Source: an uncultured beta proteobacterium (GTDB lineage: Bacteria > Pseudomonadota > Gammaproteobacteria > Burkholderiales > Burkholderiaceae). Taken from it: DNA of 57,466 nucleotides. Each line of letters opens with the position of its first letter. The first letter of the stretch is position 1. Below, one piece after another: positions 10,313 through 19,549 of this stretch. Below the pieces are notes generated by a model. That model was given only the letters and a program-made list of their open reading frames with translations. It did not search any database and was not told the DNA's origin. Location: positions 1-57,466 of the forward strand of contig CAIUOP010000066.1 of assembly GCA_903900805.1 (NCBI GenBank), read 5' to 3'. The translations under genes were made by a program, and so were the position numbers.

Positions 10313-11470
10313 TTAGCGCCTGCCAAACATCATCTGGCGAGCTAAGGCTGTCTTTATCGGTGGAAACCACTGTAGCGCTGATAAAGCCAATCCTCGGGCT
10401 ACAACAACGGGGGTGAGATTGGAAGTAAATACTCTAGCCATGAAGTCTGTTAGACCAATGGTAGTGGTGCGATCTACTTTACGACTTTGAGCATAGCTTT
10501 CCAATGCATTTTGAATATTTTCTGTAGTTTGGTTTTCTGCTGCCCCTGAAAATACCCCAACCAATTTTTCGGCAAGCAAGAAAGCATCGCGTAATCCTAG
10601 GTTGAGTCCTTGCCCTGCAACGGGGTGCAAAGCTTGCGCAGCATTACCAATCCACACTTCATTATCTTTAGTAATTTCTTTTCGGTAGTTAAGACCCAAC
10701 TCATATAAGCGACGATCTTGAATTTTTAAAAAGCGCCCGATACGTGAGCCAAACTCGCTTTGCAATGATTTCAGAAAATCAACATCATTTAATTGCAGGC
10801 GATATTGCGAAGACTCAGGTGAGCCGCACCATACCAAGTTCAGAATATTAGGACCGTAATGACTTGGTAAAACTGCTAATGGCCCTTCAGATGTAAAGCG
10901 TTCCCAAGCCTGATAGGGGGCTGCGTTCTCTACTTCAATTAATCCTACTAAGGCTGATTGTCCATAGTCGCGACCAGATTCAACCCAATCTTGCTTTTTG
11001 AATAAGCCGCCCTCGGCGTGCACGACACATTGAGCATTGATGTTAACTTGCACTTCTTCTTTATTGACATGTTGCCAAACAAAACGTGGGCTCTTACCCT
11101 GAATTACTCTTAATGCCTGGCGTAATGTGGCATGGATATCACGATATCGAATGATGTGCCCCAAGGCGTCTTGATGAAGTTCTTCCCGCGTCATCAGTGC
11201 ACGACCAAAGCGACCCGCCTGTGAAACATGTACACGATGAATATCAGCGCTTTCAGTGGGCCAAGCATGAATAGTATCGAGAAGCAGTTTGCTGCCATGA
11301 GATAGCGCGATACCCCGACTATCAGCTGCAGCCAGATCAGCATCATCGACTGGGTTGCGATCAATCAGTGTCAGTTTTGTATCTGGAAACTTTTGCAGGA
11401 TCCATGCAGCGCAAGCAAGGCCAACTGGCCCGCCTCCATGAATTAAGACGTCACAACTAAGCTCACTCAT
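10313..11470 (-). CDS. ubiH: UbiH/UbiF-family FAD-dependent ubiquinone-ring hydroxylase
   Basis: A 385-residue flavoprotein monooxygenase of the UbiH/COQ6 family, which hydroxylates the polyprenyl-phenol ring during ubiquinone synthesis at the inner membrane. It has the dinucleotide motif GGGPVG at 12-17, DSRGIALSHGSKLLL in place of the second conserved motif, and the FAD/ribityl motif GNAAQALHPVAGQGLNLGLRD shortened near residue 275. Position right after pepP mirrors the E. coli pepP-ubiH order, which favours UbiH over UbiI or UbiF; the exact ring carbon is not provable from sequence. Confidence 0.85.
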   Translation of the reverse strand: MSELSCDVLIHGGGPVGLACAAWILQKFPDTKLTLIDRNPVDDADLAAADSRGIALSHGSKLLLDTIHAWPTESADIHRVHVSQAGRFGRALMTREELHQDALGHIIRYRDIHATLRQALRVIQGKSPRFVWQHVNKEEVQVNINAQCVVHAEGGLFKKQDWVESGRDYGQSALVGLIEVENAAPYQAWERFTSEGPLAVLPSHYGPNILNLVWCGSPESSQYRLQLNDVDFLKSLQSEFGSRIGRFLKIQDRRLYELGLNYRKEITKDNEVWIGNAAQALHPVAGQGLNLGLRDAFLLAEKLVGVFSGAAENQTTENIQNALESYAQSRKVDRTTTIGLTDFMARVFTSNLTPVVVARGLALSALQWFPPIKTALARQMMFGRR

Positions 11471-11479
11471 AATTTGAAT

Positions 11480-12853
11480 TTAAGCATTCTTCATAGTTGC
11501 TTCGATTTCATCAGCCTTAACTGGTACACCACGAGAGATTAATTCGCAGCTAGATTCATTGATGACGGCGTCATCCTCAATACGAATGCCAATATTCCAG
11601 AAAGCCTCATCAACATCATCGGCAGGCCTTATATATAGGCCTGGTTCTACCGTAATGACCATGCCAGCTTTCAAGATACGCCAAGGTTTTTCTTCTTTCA
11701 GGAGGCTTGCAGTCTCTTCACGATAAGAGCCAACATCGTGCACATCCATACCTAGCCAGTGTGAAGTCCGGTGCATATAGAAGCGACGATAAGCACCAGT
11801 TTCAATTGCATTCTCTAGCGAGCCCAGCTTAGAAAGTTTGAGTAGCTTTTCATCAAGTAATCCTTGGGTGAGCACTTTAAGTGCTGCATCGTGGGGCTCT
11901 ATAAAAGTATTGCCTGGCTTAGTCATTGCAACTGCCGCCTCTTGTGCAGCAAGGGTGATGTTATAAAGTGCCCGCTGAGGACCTGTAAATTTGCCATTCA
12001 CTGGAAAAGTGCGCGTGATATCAGATGCATAGCCATCTAGTTCACATCCTGCATCAATTAAGCAAAGTTCACCACTACGCAGTTCTGTTGAACCAGCGCG
12101 GTAGTGCAAGACGCAAGAGTTGGCGCCACCTGCAACAATGCTGTTATAGGCAACACTTTGCGCGCCACTATTGCGGAACTCATGTAGTAATTCTGCTTCG
12201 AGTTGGTATTCACGAATACCAGGTTTACACCTTTGCATCGCCCGAATATGGGCGCGCGCAGAGATAGCGGCAGCACGACGCATCGTATCGATTTCATGAA
12301 CATCCTTAAAGAGGCGCATCTCATGTATGAGCGCTTCAATATCATGGAGTTCTGATGGTGGGTTAATGCCTGATCGTGCCTGAGCTCGAACTTTCTTCAT
12401 CCAATGGCGTAAGCGCCGATCTGCTTCTGCATTCTCTGCTAAGCGGATATAAATCGCATCTTGATCAGTCAGCAGTTCACCTAGTTTGCGATCCAACTCT
12501 TGATTACTATGCGCGTATTCAATACCAAGTTCTATTGGTGCTACCTCAGGCCCAAGACGAATACCATCCCAAATTTCACGTTCAGGATCTTTTGGCCTGC
12601 AAAATAAATGGGATTGAAGTTCACAGTTTTTGCCGCTACCTTTTATTTCCATTACTAAAGTTGCACCCGGCTCCTCAAAGCCAGTTAAGTAAAAGAAATC
12701 ACTGTCATGGCGATAGGGAAATTCGCTATCACGATTACGAGCTAACTCGGGCGCAGTAGAGATAATTGCAATACCACCACCAGACTTGGCGAAGATTTTT
12801 TTTGCTAGTGCATTTCTGCGTTCTTGATAGATCTTGTTATTCATAAGCTGCAT
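11480..12853 (-). CDS. pepP: Xaa-Pro aminopeptidase P
   Basis: PepP removes an N-terminal residue that precedes proline. The 457-residue protein has an N-terminal creatinase-like domain (EFPYRHDSDFFYLTGFEEPG) and a C-terminal pita-bread metallopeptidase domain with the dinuclear metal ligands: Asp in LIDAGCELDG, Asp in ASDITRTFPV, His in SHWLGMDVHDVG, Glu in TVEPGLYI and Glu in IRIEDD. The start at 12853 has a GAAGAG ribosome-binding site and overlaps the end of murU by 17 bp; an ATG at 12844 is a second choice. Confidence 0.95.
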   Translation of the reverse strand: MQLMNNKIYQERRNALAKKIFAKSGGGIAIISTAPELARNRDSEFPYRHDSDFFYLTGFEEPGATLVMEIKGSGKNCELQSHLFCRPKDPEREIWDGIRLGPEVAPIELGIEYAHSNQELDRKLGELLTDQDAIYIRLAENAEADRRLRHWMKKVRAQARSGINPPSELHDIEALIHEMRLFKDVHEIDTMRRAAAISARAHIRAMQRCKPGIREYQLEAELLHEFRNSGAQSVAYNSIVAGGANSCVLHYRAGSTELRSGELCLIDAGCELDGYASDITRTFPVNGKFTGPQRALYNITLAAQEAAVAMTKPGNTFIEPHDAALKVLTQGLLDEKLLKLSKLGSLENAIETGAYRRFYMHRTSHWLGMDVHDVGSYREETASLLKEEKPWRILKAGMVITVEPGLYIRPADDVDEAFWNIGIRIEDDAVINESSCELISRGVPVKADEIEATMKNA

Positions 12854-13556
12854 TGAGCTCTTCTAAGCGTTGTGGAGTCCCTACATCGTGCCATGGTCCA
12901 GTATATTTTTCACCAGACACTTTATTTTGTGCCATAGCCTCTCTTAGGAGAGGCGCCAGTTTGGCAGGGACGCCTATTTCTAAGCCCCTAAAGAGGTCCT
13001 TATGATAGATACCAATCCCTGAAAAAGTGAGTTTTTCTGCGCCCATTGATGAGTCATCACTAACTATAGTGTTTTGGAGATAGAAGTCGCCATCTGGGTG
13101 TTGAACTGGGTTTGGAACCATCAAAAGGTGAGCCAATGGCTTACTAAGGTCGCTTCGCATTTTTGCAGCAACCTCTAAAAGTATTTTGATAGGGAGGTTT
13201 GGTGTAAATACATCACCATTAATCACTAAAAAATAATCTTCGGGACAAAGTAAGGGGAGCGCTTTACGGATGCCCCCAGCAGTTTCTAGGGCGGTACCTT
13301 CAGGCGAATATTGAATATCTAAGCCAAATTGATGACCATCTCCTAGACTCTTTTCAATTTTTTCTCCAAGCCATGCGTGGTTAATGACAACCTTTTGGAT
13401 GTCTGACTTGGCAATACCTTCAAGATGCCATGCTAATAATGATTTATTTTGAATAGTTAATAAAGGCTTGGGTAAGTTATCAGTGAGTGGACGCATCCGC
13501 TCACCTCTTCCGGCAGCGAGCAGAAAACAAGGAAGAGAGTTGTTCTTGTTCATCAT
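12837..13556 (-). CDS. murU: N-acetylmuramate-1-phosphate uridylyltransferase (MurU-type nucleotidyltransferase)
   Basis: A 239-residue sugar-1-phosphate nucleotidyltransferase with the family start CFLLAAGRGERMRPLT, PKPLL and the INGDVF metal site. In Pseudomonas MurU makes UDP-MurNAc from MurNAc-1-phosphate, feeding recycled cell-wall sugar straight back into peptidoglycan synthesis and bypassing the fosfomycin-sensitive step. Sequence alone could also suggest mannose-1-phosphate guanylyltransferase; the ATGA overlap with amgK directly upstream makes MurU the better call. Confidence 0.88.
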   Translation of the reverse strand: MMNKNNSLPCFLLAAGRGERMRPLTDNLPKPLLTIQNKSLLAWHLEGIAKSDIQKVVINHAWLGEKIEKSLGDGHQFGLDIQYSPEGTALETAGGIRKALPLLCPEDYFLVINGDVFTPNLPIKILLEVAAKMRSDLSKPLAHLLMVPNPVQHPDGDFYLQNTIVSDDSSMGAEKLTFSGIGIYHKDLFRGLEIGVPAKLAPLLREAMAQNKVSGEKYTGPWHDVGTPQRLEELNAAYE

Positions 13557-14554
13557 TCTTTACTTTGGCGAGTTGACTCCAAAATGCGCGCCAAGGGTTT
13601 CAGTTCAATATAGCGATTAGCGGTAGCGATAGCATATTCCAATACTAAGGGGATATCTTTGAGGTAGCCATCCTTGCCGTCACGATGAAATAGCCTTGCA
13701 AAAATACCAAGAACTTTCAAGTGGCGCTGTAAACCCATCCACTCAAAATCACGATAGAACTGACCAAAATCATTCGGCATGGGTAGCCCAGCTTTGCGAC
13801 CCTCTTCCCAGAATTTAATGACCCAATTAATCACGCGGTCTTCAGGCCAGGCTATGTATGCGTCTCGCCATAAAGAGGAGGCATCGTAAGTAATCGGGCC
13901 ATAAACAGCATCTTGAAAATCGATTACACCTGGATTATTTTTTTCAGTCACCATTAAGTTACGCGAATGGTAATCCCGATGAACATAGACTTTTGCTTGC
14001 GCTAGATTATTTTCAATAATGAATTCAAAAGATTGATTAAGTTGAGATTGTTGTTGATCGCTTAGTTGAATATTGAGATGTTTCTTCAAATACCATTCAG
14101 GGAACAAGTCCAGCTCTCTTTGTAATAGCGCTTGATCATAGTTTGGCAACACATTCGGTTTACTGGCTAATTGCATTTGTACTAAGGCATGAGTCGCATC
14201 TTTATATAGATGATCTGCACTTTCACTATTAAGTTCTGCAAGATAAGTTTTAGTGCCCAAATCATTTAATAAAAGAAAGCCTGCTGCAATATTTTGATCC
14301 AGTATTTTTGGAACATTTAATCCGGCAGCAGAGAGCAATAAATCAACCCTAATAAAAGCATCCAAAGGTTCGTGCTGAGGGGGTGCATCCATCACAATGA
14401 GAGTCTGAAAATTAGACTTTTGGGACGCAATGCGAAAATAGCGTCTAAAGCTTGCATCTGCTGAGGCTGGAGCTAAAGTGTCTAGATCTAATTGCCAGCT
14501 AGGGTCTAGGGCTTTTAGCCAGCTGCGAAGGGTGTTTAGGCGAGAGTCAGTCAT
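13553..14554 (-). CDS. amgK: N-acetylmuramate/N-acetylglucosamine kinase AmgK (APH-type kinase)
   Basis: A 333-residue aminoglycoside-phosphotransferase-fold kinase. It shows the catalytic loop VHRDYHSRNLMV and the metal motif VIDFQDAVYGP. In Pseudomonas AmgK phosphorylates MurNAc (and GlcNAc) at C1, and MurU then uses the product; the two genes overlap by 4 bp here. I start it at the ATG at 14554 (MTDSRLNTLRSWL); the longer reading frame would run into the divergent lptD gene. An ATG at 14596 is possible but overlaps the lptD start. Confidence 0.88.
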   Translation of the reverse strand: MTDSRLNTLRSWLKALDPSWQLDLDTLAPASADASFRRYFRIASQKSNFQTLIVMDAPPQHEPLDAFIRVDLLLSAAGLNVPKILDQNIAAGFLLLNDLGTKTYLAELNSESADHLYKDATHALVQMQLASKPNVLPNYDQALLQRELDLFPEWYLKKHLNIQLSDQQQSQLNQSFEFIIENNLAQAKVYVHRDYHSRNLMVTEKNNPGVIDFQDAVYGPITYDASSLWRDAYIAWPEDRVINWVIKFWEEGRKAGLPMPNDFGQFYRDFEWMGLQRHLKVLGIFARLFHRDGKDGYLKDIPLVLEYAIATANRYIELKPLARILESTRQSKE

Positions 14555-14564
14555 GGTCGATTCG

Positions 14565-14570
14565 TATAAT
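14565..14570 (+). promoter_or_regulatory. Perfect -10 box for lptD
   Basis: TATAAT lies 17 bp before the lptD ATG in the 33-bp gap between the divergent amgK and lptD starts. No good -35 is visible at the right distance; the preceding CG gives only weak extended -10 character. It implies a very short lptD leader. Confidence 0.4.
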
Positions 14571-14587
14571 AAGGCTGGTCTGGATCC

Positions 14588-17110
14588 ATGAGTCATTATC
14601 GCCGTCGCGCCGGCCTTTGCGCCCCTCTTTTTTTGGCTATAACCCCGCGCGTAATTATGGGGGTGATATTGCTTCAGCTCGCGCTCCCGATTGGGGCGCA
14701 AGCACCCACTCCTTCACCTGGAGTTTCGCTATCCAATACCAATACTGTTTTATTACCAGACCGTGGAAATGTCACCATTTTAAAGTTAGATGATCAGCTT
14801 CGTGTAGGGAAACCAATTGAAGATAGTAAAGCGCTGACTTTTACATCTAGTGACTCAATTGATGGTGTGGTCGAGCGTGATATGCACCTAAAAGGGCGCG
14901 CTCAAATCCGCCGCAATGGTGCAGTCCTTAAAGCTGATGAAATCACTTATAACCCAGACACCGATATTGCGGATTTACTCGGAAATGCTGAGCTCTCAAA
15001 AGGAAATGTGACCTTCAAGGGTCCCAAAGGGCAATTTAAAGTAGATGCGCGTGAAGGCGCCATGGAAATGCCAACTTATGAGCTGCGCGATACTCGGGGA
15101 AGAGGCACTGCAAAAAAACTGACAGTTGAGAGCCCAGACGTATTTGTTTTCGACAAGGCAACCTACACCACTTGCACTCCAGAAAATATGGATTGGTATT
15201 TCACTGTGGGTAGCTTAGAAATTGATAACGAGCAAAAAGAGATGATTGGCACCCATGGAGTAATGCGATTCTTTGACGTGCCGATTGCCTATATCCCTTA
15301 TTTCACAGCGCCTACAGGTGGGCAACGCCGAACAGGTATTTTGGCGCCAGTTGTGGGGTACAACTCGAATAACGGCCTAGATATCACGCAGCCATACTAC
15401 GTCAACATTGCACCTAATCGTGATCTGTTATTGATGCCGCGTTATATGAATCATCGTGGAACGATGTTAGGTGCGCAGTATCGTTTCTTGGATACAAAAT
15501 ATTCTGGAACTGTGGGCGGCGATTATTTGCCCTACGATAAGCAGACCGGTACTGATCGATGGAGGTATGACTGGCAGCAACGACAGGCATTTGGTGGTGG
15601 CGTTGGACCTGGTGGAGTACCTTTGCCTGGCTCATGGACAGGTTATGCGAACGTCGCTAGGGTTTCAGATAATTTGTATCCAACGCAGTTTTCGCAAAGT
15701 ATTGCCGGAGCAGTAACTAATCAGTTCCGACAAGAAGTTGGAACCAGCAAGGCACTTACAGGAAGTTTAAGTAACTGGAATGTAACTGCAAGAGCTATGA
15801 CATTTCAAACACTACAGCCAGATCCTACTGTTACCGTGCAGGCGCCCTATAACGTTTTGCCAAACATTACTGCTGCTTACAATAATCGCTTGACTCCAGC
15901 TGCTTCAGATGCCAGCGGCAAGTATATAACCTTGCCAACTGGCCCTGCAACATCATTTTCTACAGACTTCACGCGTTTTGCGTACAACATTCAAGGACAT
16001 TTAGCTGCTACTGCACCTGGTGTATATAGCCAAGCAGATAGAACAGTAGTGAAAGGGGCAATGTCTCTCCCGCAGGTTACCCCCGGTTATTACATAACCC
16101 CTAAAGTGAGCTTCCAATCCAATAACTACAACGCTACTCCATTTAATAATGTTGCGGCGGCACCAGTGCAGGGCTTCACCATTCCAACCTTTAGCCTAGA
16201 TTCTGGTATGGCATTTGAACGAGAAGCAGCTGAGCTAAAAGGTTTCTTCGGACGTGACATGTTGCTCACAATGGAACCAAGAGCTTTTTACGTTTTTACC
16301 CCCTATCAAAGTCAAGCTCAGACACCAATTTTTGATACGGCAGAAGCTGGCTTTGGTGTATCGCAGATATTTGCTGAAAATACATTTATTGGAAATGATC
16401 GTATTGCCGATAGAAATGTAGCAACGCTGGGTATGACAAGCAGAATGATTGAGGCAAATACAGGTGCTGAACGAGCTAATGTCACGCTGGCACAACAACA
16501 ACAATTTACCGGCCAAAAGGTTGGTTTAAACGGTAATATTGTTAATCCCACAACTTACTCCGATACTTTGGGTTCTGGCTCCGTCCGCTTGCTTGGAAAC
16601 TTTAGTGCCGACATGTTTGGGCAGTACAACACTCAGCTCAATCGTTTTGTTCAAACTACAGTAGGTGGTAGTTGGCGACCAACTCCTGGTAGAAGTCTTA
16701 ATTTTGGCTGGCGCAATGTCTGGTCTCCGCCCGTCCAAGCATCGGTACAAAATAATCAGGCTTTTGTTCCATCTGCAACTACAACCGATCAATACAATAT
16801 CTCTGGCCAATGGCCTTTGACTCGGGAACTTTCGGTGTTAGGTCGTTATGGCTATGATTCTTTAACCACCAAAACATTAAATACTTTGGTTGGTGTAGAG
16901 TGGACAAGAGATTGCTGGACTTTACGGAGCGTATATTCACAAATGCTAAATACCTCCCAGATAACTACAACTCAAATACTCTTCCAAATAGAATTTAGGG
17001 GCTTTGCTAGCGCTGGGAGCAGTCCAGTTGATATCATGAGGCTAAATGTTCCCGGATATATGCCTACTTCAAAGCCAATTCCCCCTTCAATATATGAGAA
17101 CTATCAATAA
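14588..17110 (+). CDS. lptD: LPS-assembly outer membrane protein LptD
   Basis: LptD is the outer-membrane barrel that, with LptE, inserts lipopolysaccharide into the outer leaflet. The 840-residue precursor starts with a basic then hydrophobic stretch ending LQLALPIGAQA, a likely signal peptide; then an OstA/LptA-like jellyroll (RAQIRRNGAVLKADEITYNPDTD shortened, about 90-210) and a long barrel domain rich in alternating aromatic strands. Cysteines (CTPEN; DCWTLR near the C-terminus) could form the maturation disulfides. An internal ATG at 14657 is a less likely start. First gene of lptD-surA-pdxA-rsmA. Confidence 0.95.
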   Translation: MSHYRRRAGLCAPLFLAITPRVIMGVILLQLALPIGAQAPTPSPGVSLSNTNTVLLPDRGNVTILKLDDQLRVGKPIEDSKALTFTSSDSIDGVVERDMHLKGRAQIRRNGAVLKADEITYNPDTDIADLLGNAELSKGNVTFKGPKGQFKVDAREGAMEMPTYELRDTRGRGTAKKLTVESPDVFVFDKATYTTCTPENMDWYFTVGSLEIDNEQKEMIGTHGVMRFFDVPIAYIPYFTAPTGGQRRTGILAPVVGYNSNNGLDITQPYYVNIAPNRDLLLMPRYMNHRGTMLGAQYRFLDTKYSGTVGGDYLPYDKQTGTDRWRYDWQQRQAFGGGVGPGGVPLPGSWTGYANVARVSDNLYPTQFSQSIAGAVTNQFRQEVGTSKALTGSLSNWNVTARAMTFQTLQPDPTVTVQAPYNVLPNITAAYNNRLTPAASDASGKYITLPTGPATSFSTDFTRFAYNIQGHLAATAPGVYSQADRTVVKGAMSLPQVTPGYYITPKVSFQSNNYNATPFNNVAAAPVQGFTIPTFSLDSGMAFEREAAELKGFFGRDMLLTMEPRAFYVFTPYQSQAQTPIFDTAEAGFGVSQIFAENTFIGNDRIADRNVATLGMTSRMIEANTGAERANVTLAQQQQFTGQKVGLNGNIVNPTTYSDTLGSGSVRLLGNFSADMFGQYNTQLNRFVQTTVGGSWRPTPGRSLNFGWRNVWSPPVQASVQNNQAFVPSATTTDQYNISGQWPLTRELSVLGRYGYDSLTTKTLNTLVGVEWTRDCWTLRSVYSQMLNTSQITTTQILFQIEFRGFASAGSSPVDIMRLNVPGYMPTSKPIPPSIYENYQ

Positions 17111-18564
17111 TGTTTTATAGGAGTCGTTTGAAACAGATTTTGATCGCTACCTTTATGTTGGGTGCTATATCCTTTGCCGGCATTGTTTGCTCTCAAGATT
17201 TGACAAAAGCTAGCAATGCAACAGGTAGTAAGATTCGCAATATCGATGGCGTTGCAGCAGTTGTGAATACGGGCTATGTCACTCGCAAAGAAATTGATGA
17301 CCGAATTGTAAGTCTGCAGAAGCAGGGCGCTAAGCTACCAGATGCTGATAATTTACGACAACTGGTTTTAGAGCGTTTAATTGTTGAAAAAATACAATTA
17401 CAAAATGCCGAGCAAGAAGGCATAGTCGTTACCAATAAAGAGTTGGACAAAATCATTAGTGATATTGCCGCTAAAAATCAATTAAGTTACGCCGAATTCA
17501 AGGAAAAAGTCATTTCTACAGGCATGACATTTGACCGTTATAAAGTGACATTGCGTGATGATATTGTTGTGAGCCGATATCGAGAGCGTGCAGTAGAGTC
17601 AAATATTAAGATTTCAGATGCGGAGGTAGACAATTTCATTACTGAGCGCATGCGTGCTATGTCTGGTAGTGGTCCGTCAGTTTCTGCACCATCAGTAAAA
17701 GGTGCGCCTGAAGAAATTGCTATTGCGCAGATTTTTATTCCAGTCGATGCCGGTGCTGGCGCTGGTGCTCAGACTGAAGGAAAAAAACAAGCTGAGATTT
17801 TATTAGGCAATGCAAGAGGAGCCGTAGATTTTTTACAGCTTGGTGCTGCTGCTACAAAAGAAAATCCTAAAATTAAGTTTCAAGAATTAGGTTATCGCAC
17901 TCCTGATCGTTTGCCACAATTATTTTATGAAGCCATTCGAAATACTGGTAGCGGACAAGTTGCCAATGCTGTTGTAAAGAGTCCCGCGGGATATCACGTC
18001 CTTAAGGTTTTAGATCGTCGCACAATCAGTGCAGCCCCTGTCCAGCAGCAGGCTGCACCACAAGAGCAGGCAGCTACTACACCCCAAAATATCCCCATTA
18101 CGCAAACTATGGCTCGCCATATTTTGTTGAAAAATAGACCGGGCTTGACTGATCAAGATGCTGAGAGGCGTTTGCAAGGATATCGCGACCAAGTCCGCGC
18201 TAAGACTGCTGATTTTGGTGAGTTGGCTAAAAAATATTCCGAGGATGGGTCGGCGCAAAATGGTGGGAATTTGGGTTGGATGGGCCCTGGAGATTTAGTG
18301 CCCGAGTTTGATCAGGCAATGAATCGACTTCAGATTGGTGAGGTAGGTAATCCGGTTAAATCTGAGTTTGGCTGGCATTTGATCCAAGTCTTAGAGCGTC
18401 GCGAAGCACAGTTGACGGTAGAAAAACAGCGAGAGTTTGCCCGCGCAGCAATTCGTGAAAGAAAATTTGAGCAGGCTTATCAGGATTGGCTGCGTCAATT
18501 ACGCGATACAGCAACTGTCAAAATCTTGAACGTAGATGATGCAGCTAGTGCCGCACCCCGTTAA
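17110..18564 (+). CDS. surA: Periplasmic chaperone / peptidyl-prolyl isomerase SurA
   Basis: SurA escorts unfolded outer-membrane proteins, LptD among them, across the periplasm. The 484-residue precursor has a signal peptide (RLKQILIATFMLGAISFAG), an N-terminal SurA chaperone domain and two parvulin (PpiC) domains, the second clear from ARHILLKNRPGLTD to GWHLIQVLERR (about 335-440). The linker between them is rich in Gln/Ala (PVQQQAAPQEQ). Its ATG shares one base with the lptD stop (TAATG), so the two are coupled. Confidence 0.95.
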   Translation: MFYRSRLKQILIATFMLGAISFAGIVCSQDLTKASNATGSKIRNIDGVAAVVNTGYVTRKEIDDRIVSLQKQGAKLPDADNLRQLVLERLIVEKIQLQNAEQEGIVVTNKELDKIISDIAAKNQLSYAEFKEKVISTGMTFDRYKVTLRDDIVVSRYRERAVESNIKISDAEVDNFITERMRAMSGSGPSVSAPSVKGAPEEIAIAQIFIPVDAGAGAGAQTEGKKQAEILLGNARGAVDFLQLGAAATKENPKIKFQELGYRTPDRLPQLFYEAIRNTGSGQVANAVVKSPAGYHVLKVLDRRTISAAPVQQQAAPQEQAATTPQNIPITQTMARHILLKNRPGLTDQDAERRLQGYRDQVRAKTADFGELAKKYSEDGSAQNGGNLGWMGPGDLVPEFDQAMNRLQIGEVGNPVKSEFGWHLIQVLERREAQLTVEKQREFARAAIRERKFEQAYQDWLRQLRDTATVKILNVDDAASAAPR

Positions 18565-19546
18565 GCTGATCATCAGCACTGGCGAACCAGCCGGTGTAGG
18601 GCCTGAAGTCTCTTTGGCTGCAGCAAAGGATTTTTTAGGTGAGCAGTCTAATGTGCAGATCACTTTATTGGGCAACACAGACTTATTTAAAGATTCTTCG
18701 GAAAAAAATAGTAGCCCACTTGATCGTCTCAAGATTGAGTCAATGCCCTTAGCTTCGCCTGTATACCCAGGAATGTTAAATCCCGCTAATGCTCAATATG
18801 TCCTTAATCTTTTAGATCGAGCTAGTGATGCATGTATGCATGGGGATTTCGATGCAATGGTTACAGCCCCTATTCAAAAGAGCTTGATTAATAGTGCAGG
18901 TATCCCGTTTACTGGACATACAGAGTATCTAGCGCAACGCTCCAATACGCCACATGTTGTTATGATGCTGTGCGCTCCATTACCTGCTGGGTTTTTAGGG
19001 ATCAAATCCTCTAGAGATTTAAGAGTTGCTCTGGTGAGCACTCACCTCCCCTTGAAGGAGGTATCGGCATCTTTGAGTTATGAGCTCTTACTTAAAACCA
19101 TTCAGATAGTGAGCCAAGATTTACGCACAAGATTCGGTATAGCTAAGCCAGTGATTCGAGTCGCTGGCTTAAATCCGCACGCTGGCGAGTCTGGCTATTT
19201 GGGGCGCGAAGAGATTGAAATGATTGCACCTGCAATTGAGGCCGCTAAACAGCAGGGAATATCTGTTTCCGGGCCATATCCTGGGGATACTATGTTTGAT
19301 GCTGCAGCACTAGAACAGGTTGATGCATTTATAGCGATGTATCACGATCAGGGATTGGCCCCATTCAAATTTGTAACCTTTGGGGGTGGCGTGAACGTGA
19401 CTTTAGGCTTACCAATTATCCGGACCTCAGTAGATCATGGAACCGCCCTGGATATTGCTGGAAAAGGGATTGCCGATTCTGGAAGCATGCTAGAAGCACT
19501 ACGTTTAGCTTATGAACTCGCCCTAAATAAAAGAAAATTAAGTTAA
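18536..19546 (+). CDS. pdxA: 4-hydroxythreonine-4-phosphate dehydrogenase
   Basis: PdxA oxidises 4-phosphohydroxy-L-threonine in the pyridoxal phosphate pathway. The 336-residue protein has the family start ISTGEPAGVGPEVS, the metal-binding histidines in GHTEYLAQ, LNPHAGESGYLG and AMYHDQGLAP, and the glycine-rich FGGGVNVTLGLP. It overlaps the surA 3' end by 29 bp in another frame; two ATG codons lie side by side at 18536 and 18539. Third gene of the conserved lptD-surA-pdxA-rsmA block. Confidence 0.96.
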   Translation: MMQLVPHPVKLIISTGEPAGVGPEVSLAAAKDFLGEQSNVQITLLGNTDLFKDSSEKNSSPLDRLKIESMPLASPVYPGMLNPANAQYVLNLLDRASDACMHGDFDAMVTAPIQKSLINSAGIPFTGHTEYLAQRSNTPHVVMMLCAPLPAGFLGIKSSRDLRVALVSTHLPLKEVSASLSYELLLKTIQIVSQDLRTRFGIAKPVIRVAGLNPHAGESGYLGREEIEMIAPAIEAAKQQGISVSGPYPGDTMFDAAALEQVDAFIAMYHDQGLAPFKFVTFGGGVNVTLGLPIIRTSVDHGTALDIAGKGIADSGSMLEALRLAYELALNKRKLS

Positions 19547-19549
19547 GTA

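Noticed and set aside
12790..12806. T8 run inside pepP as a phase-variable tract
   Set aside because: A single short homopolymer in an intact housekeeping gene; nothing else suggests phase variation.
14555..14701. Longer AmgK N-terminus extending into the lptD start
   Set aside because: The extra 49 residues are basic, low in family likeness, and overlap the lptD signal-peptide region; the ATG at 14554 gives the normal kinase N-terminus.
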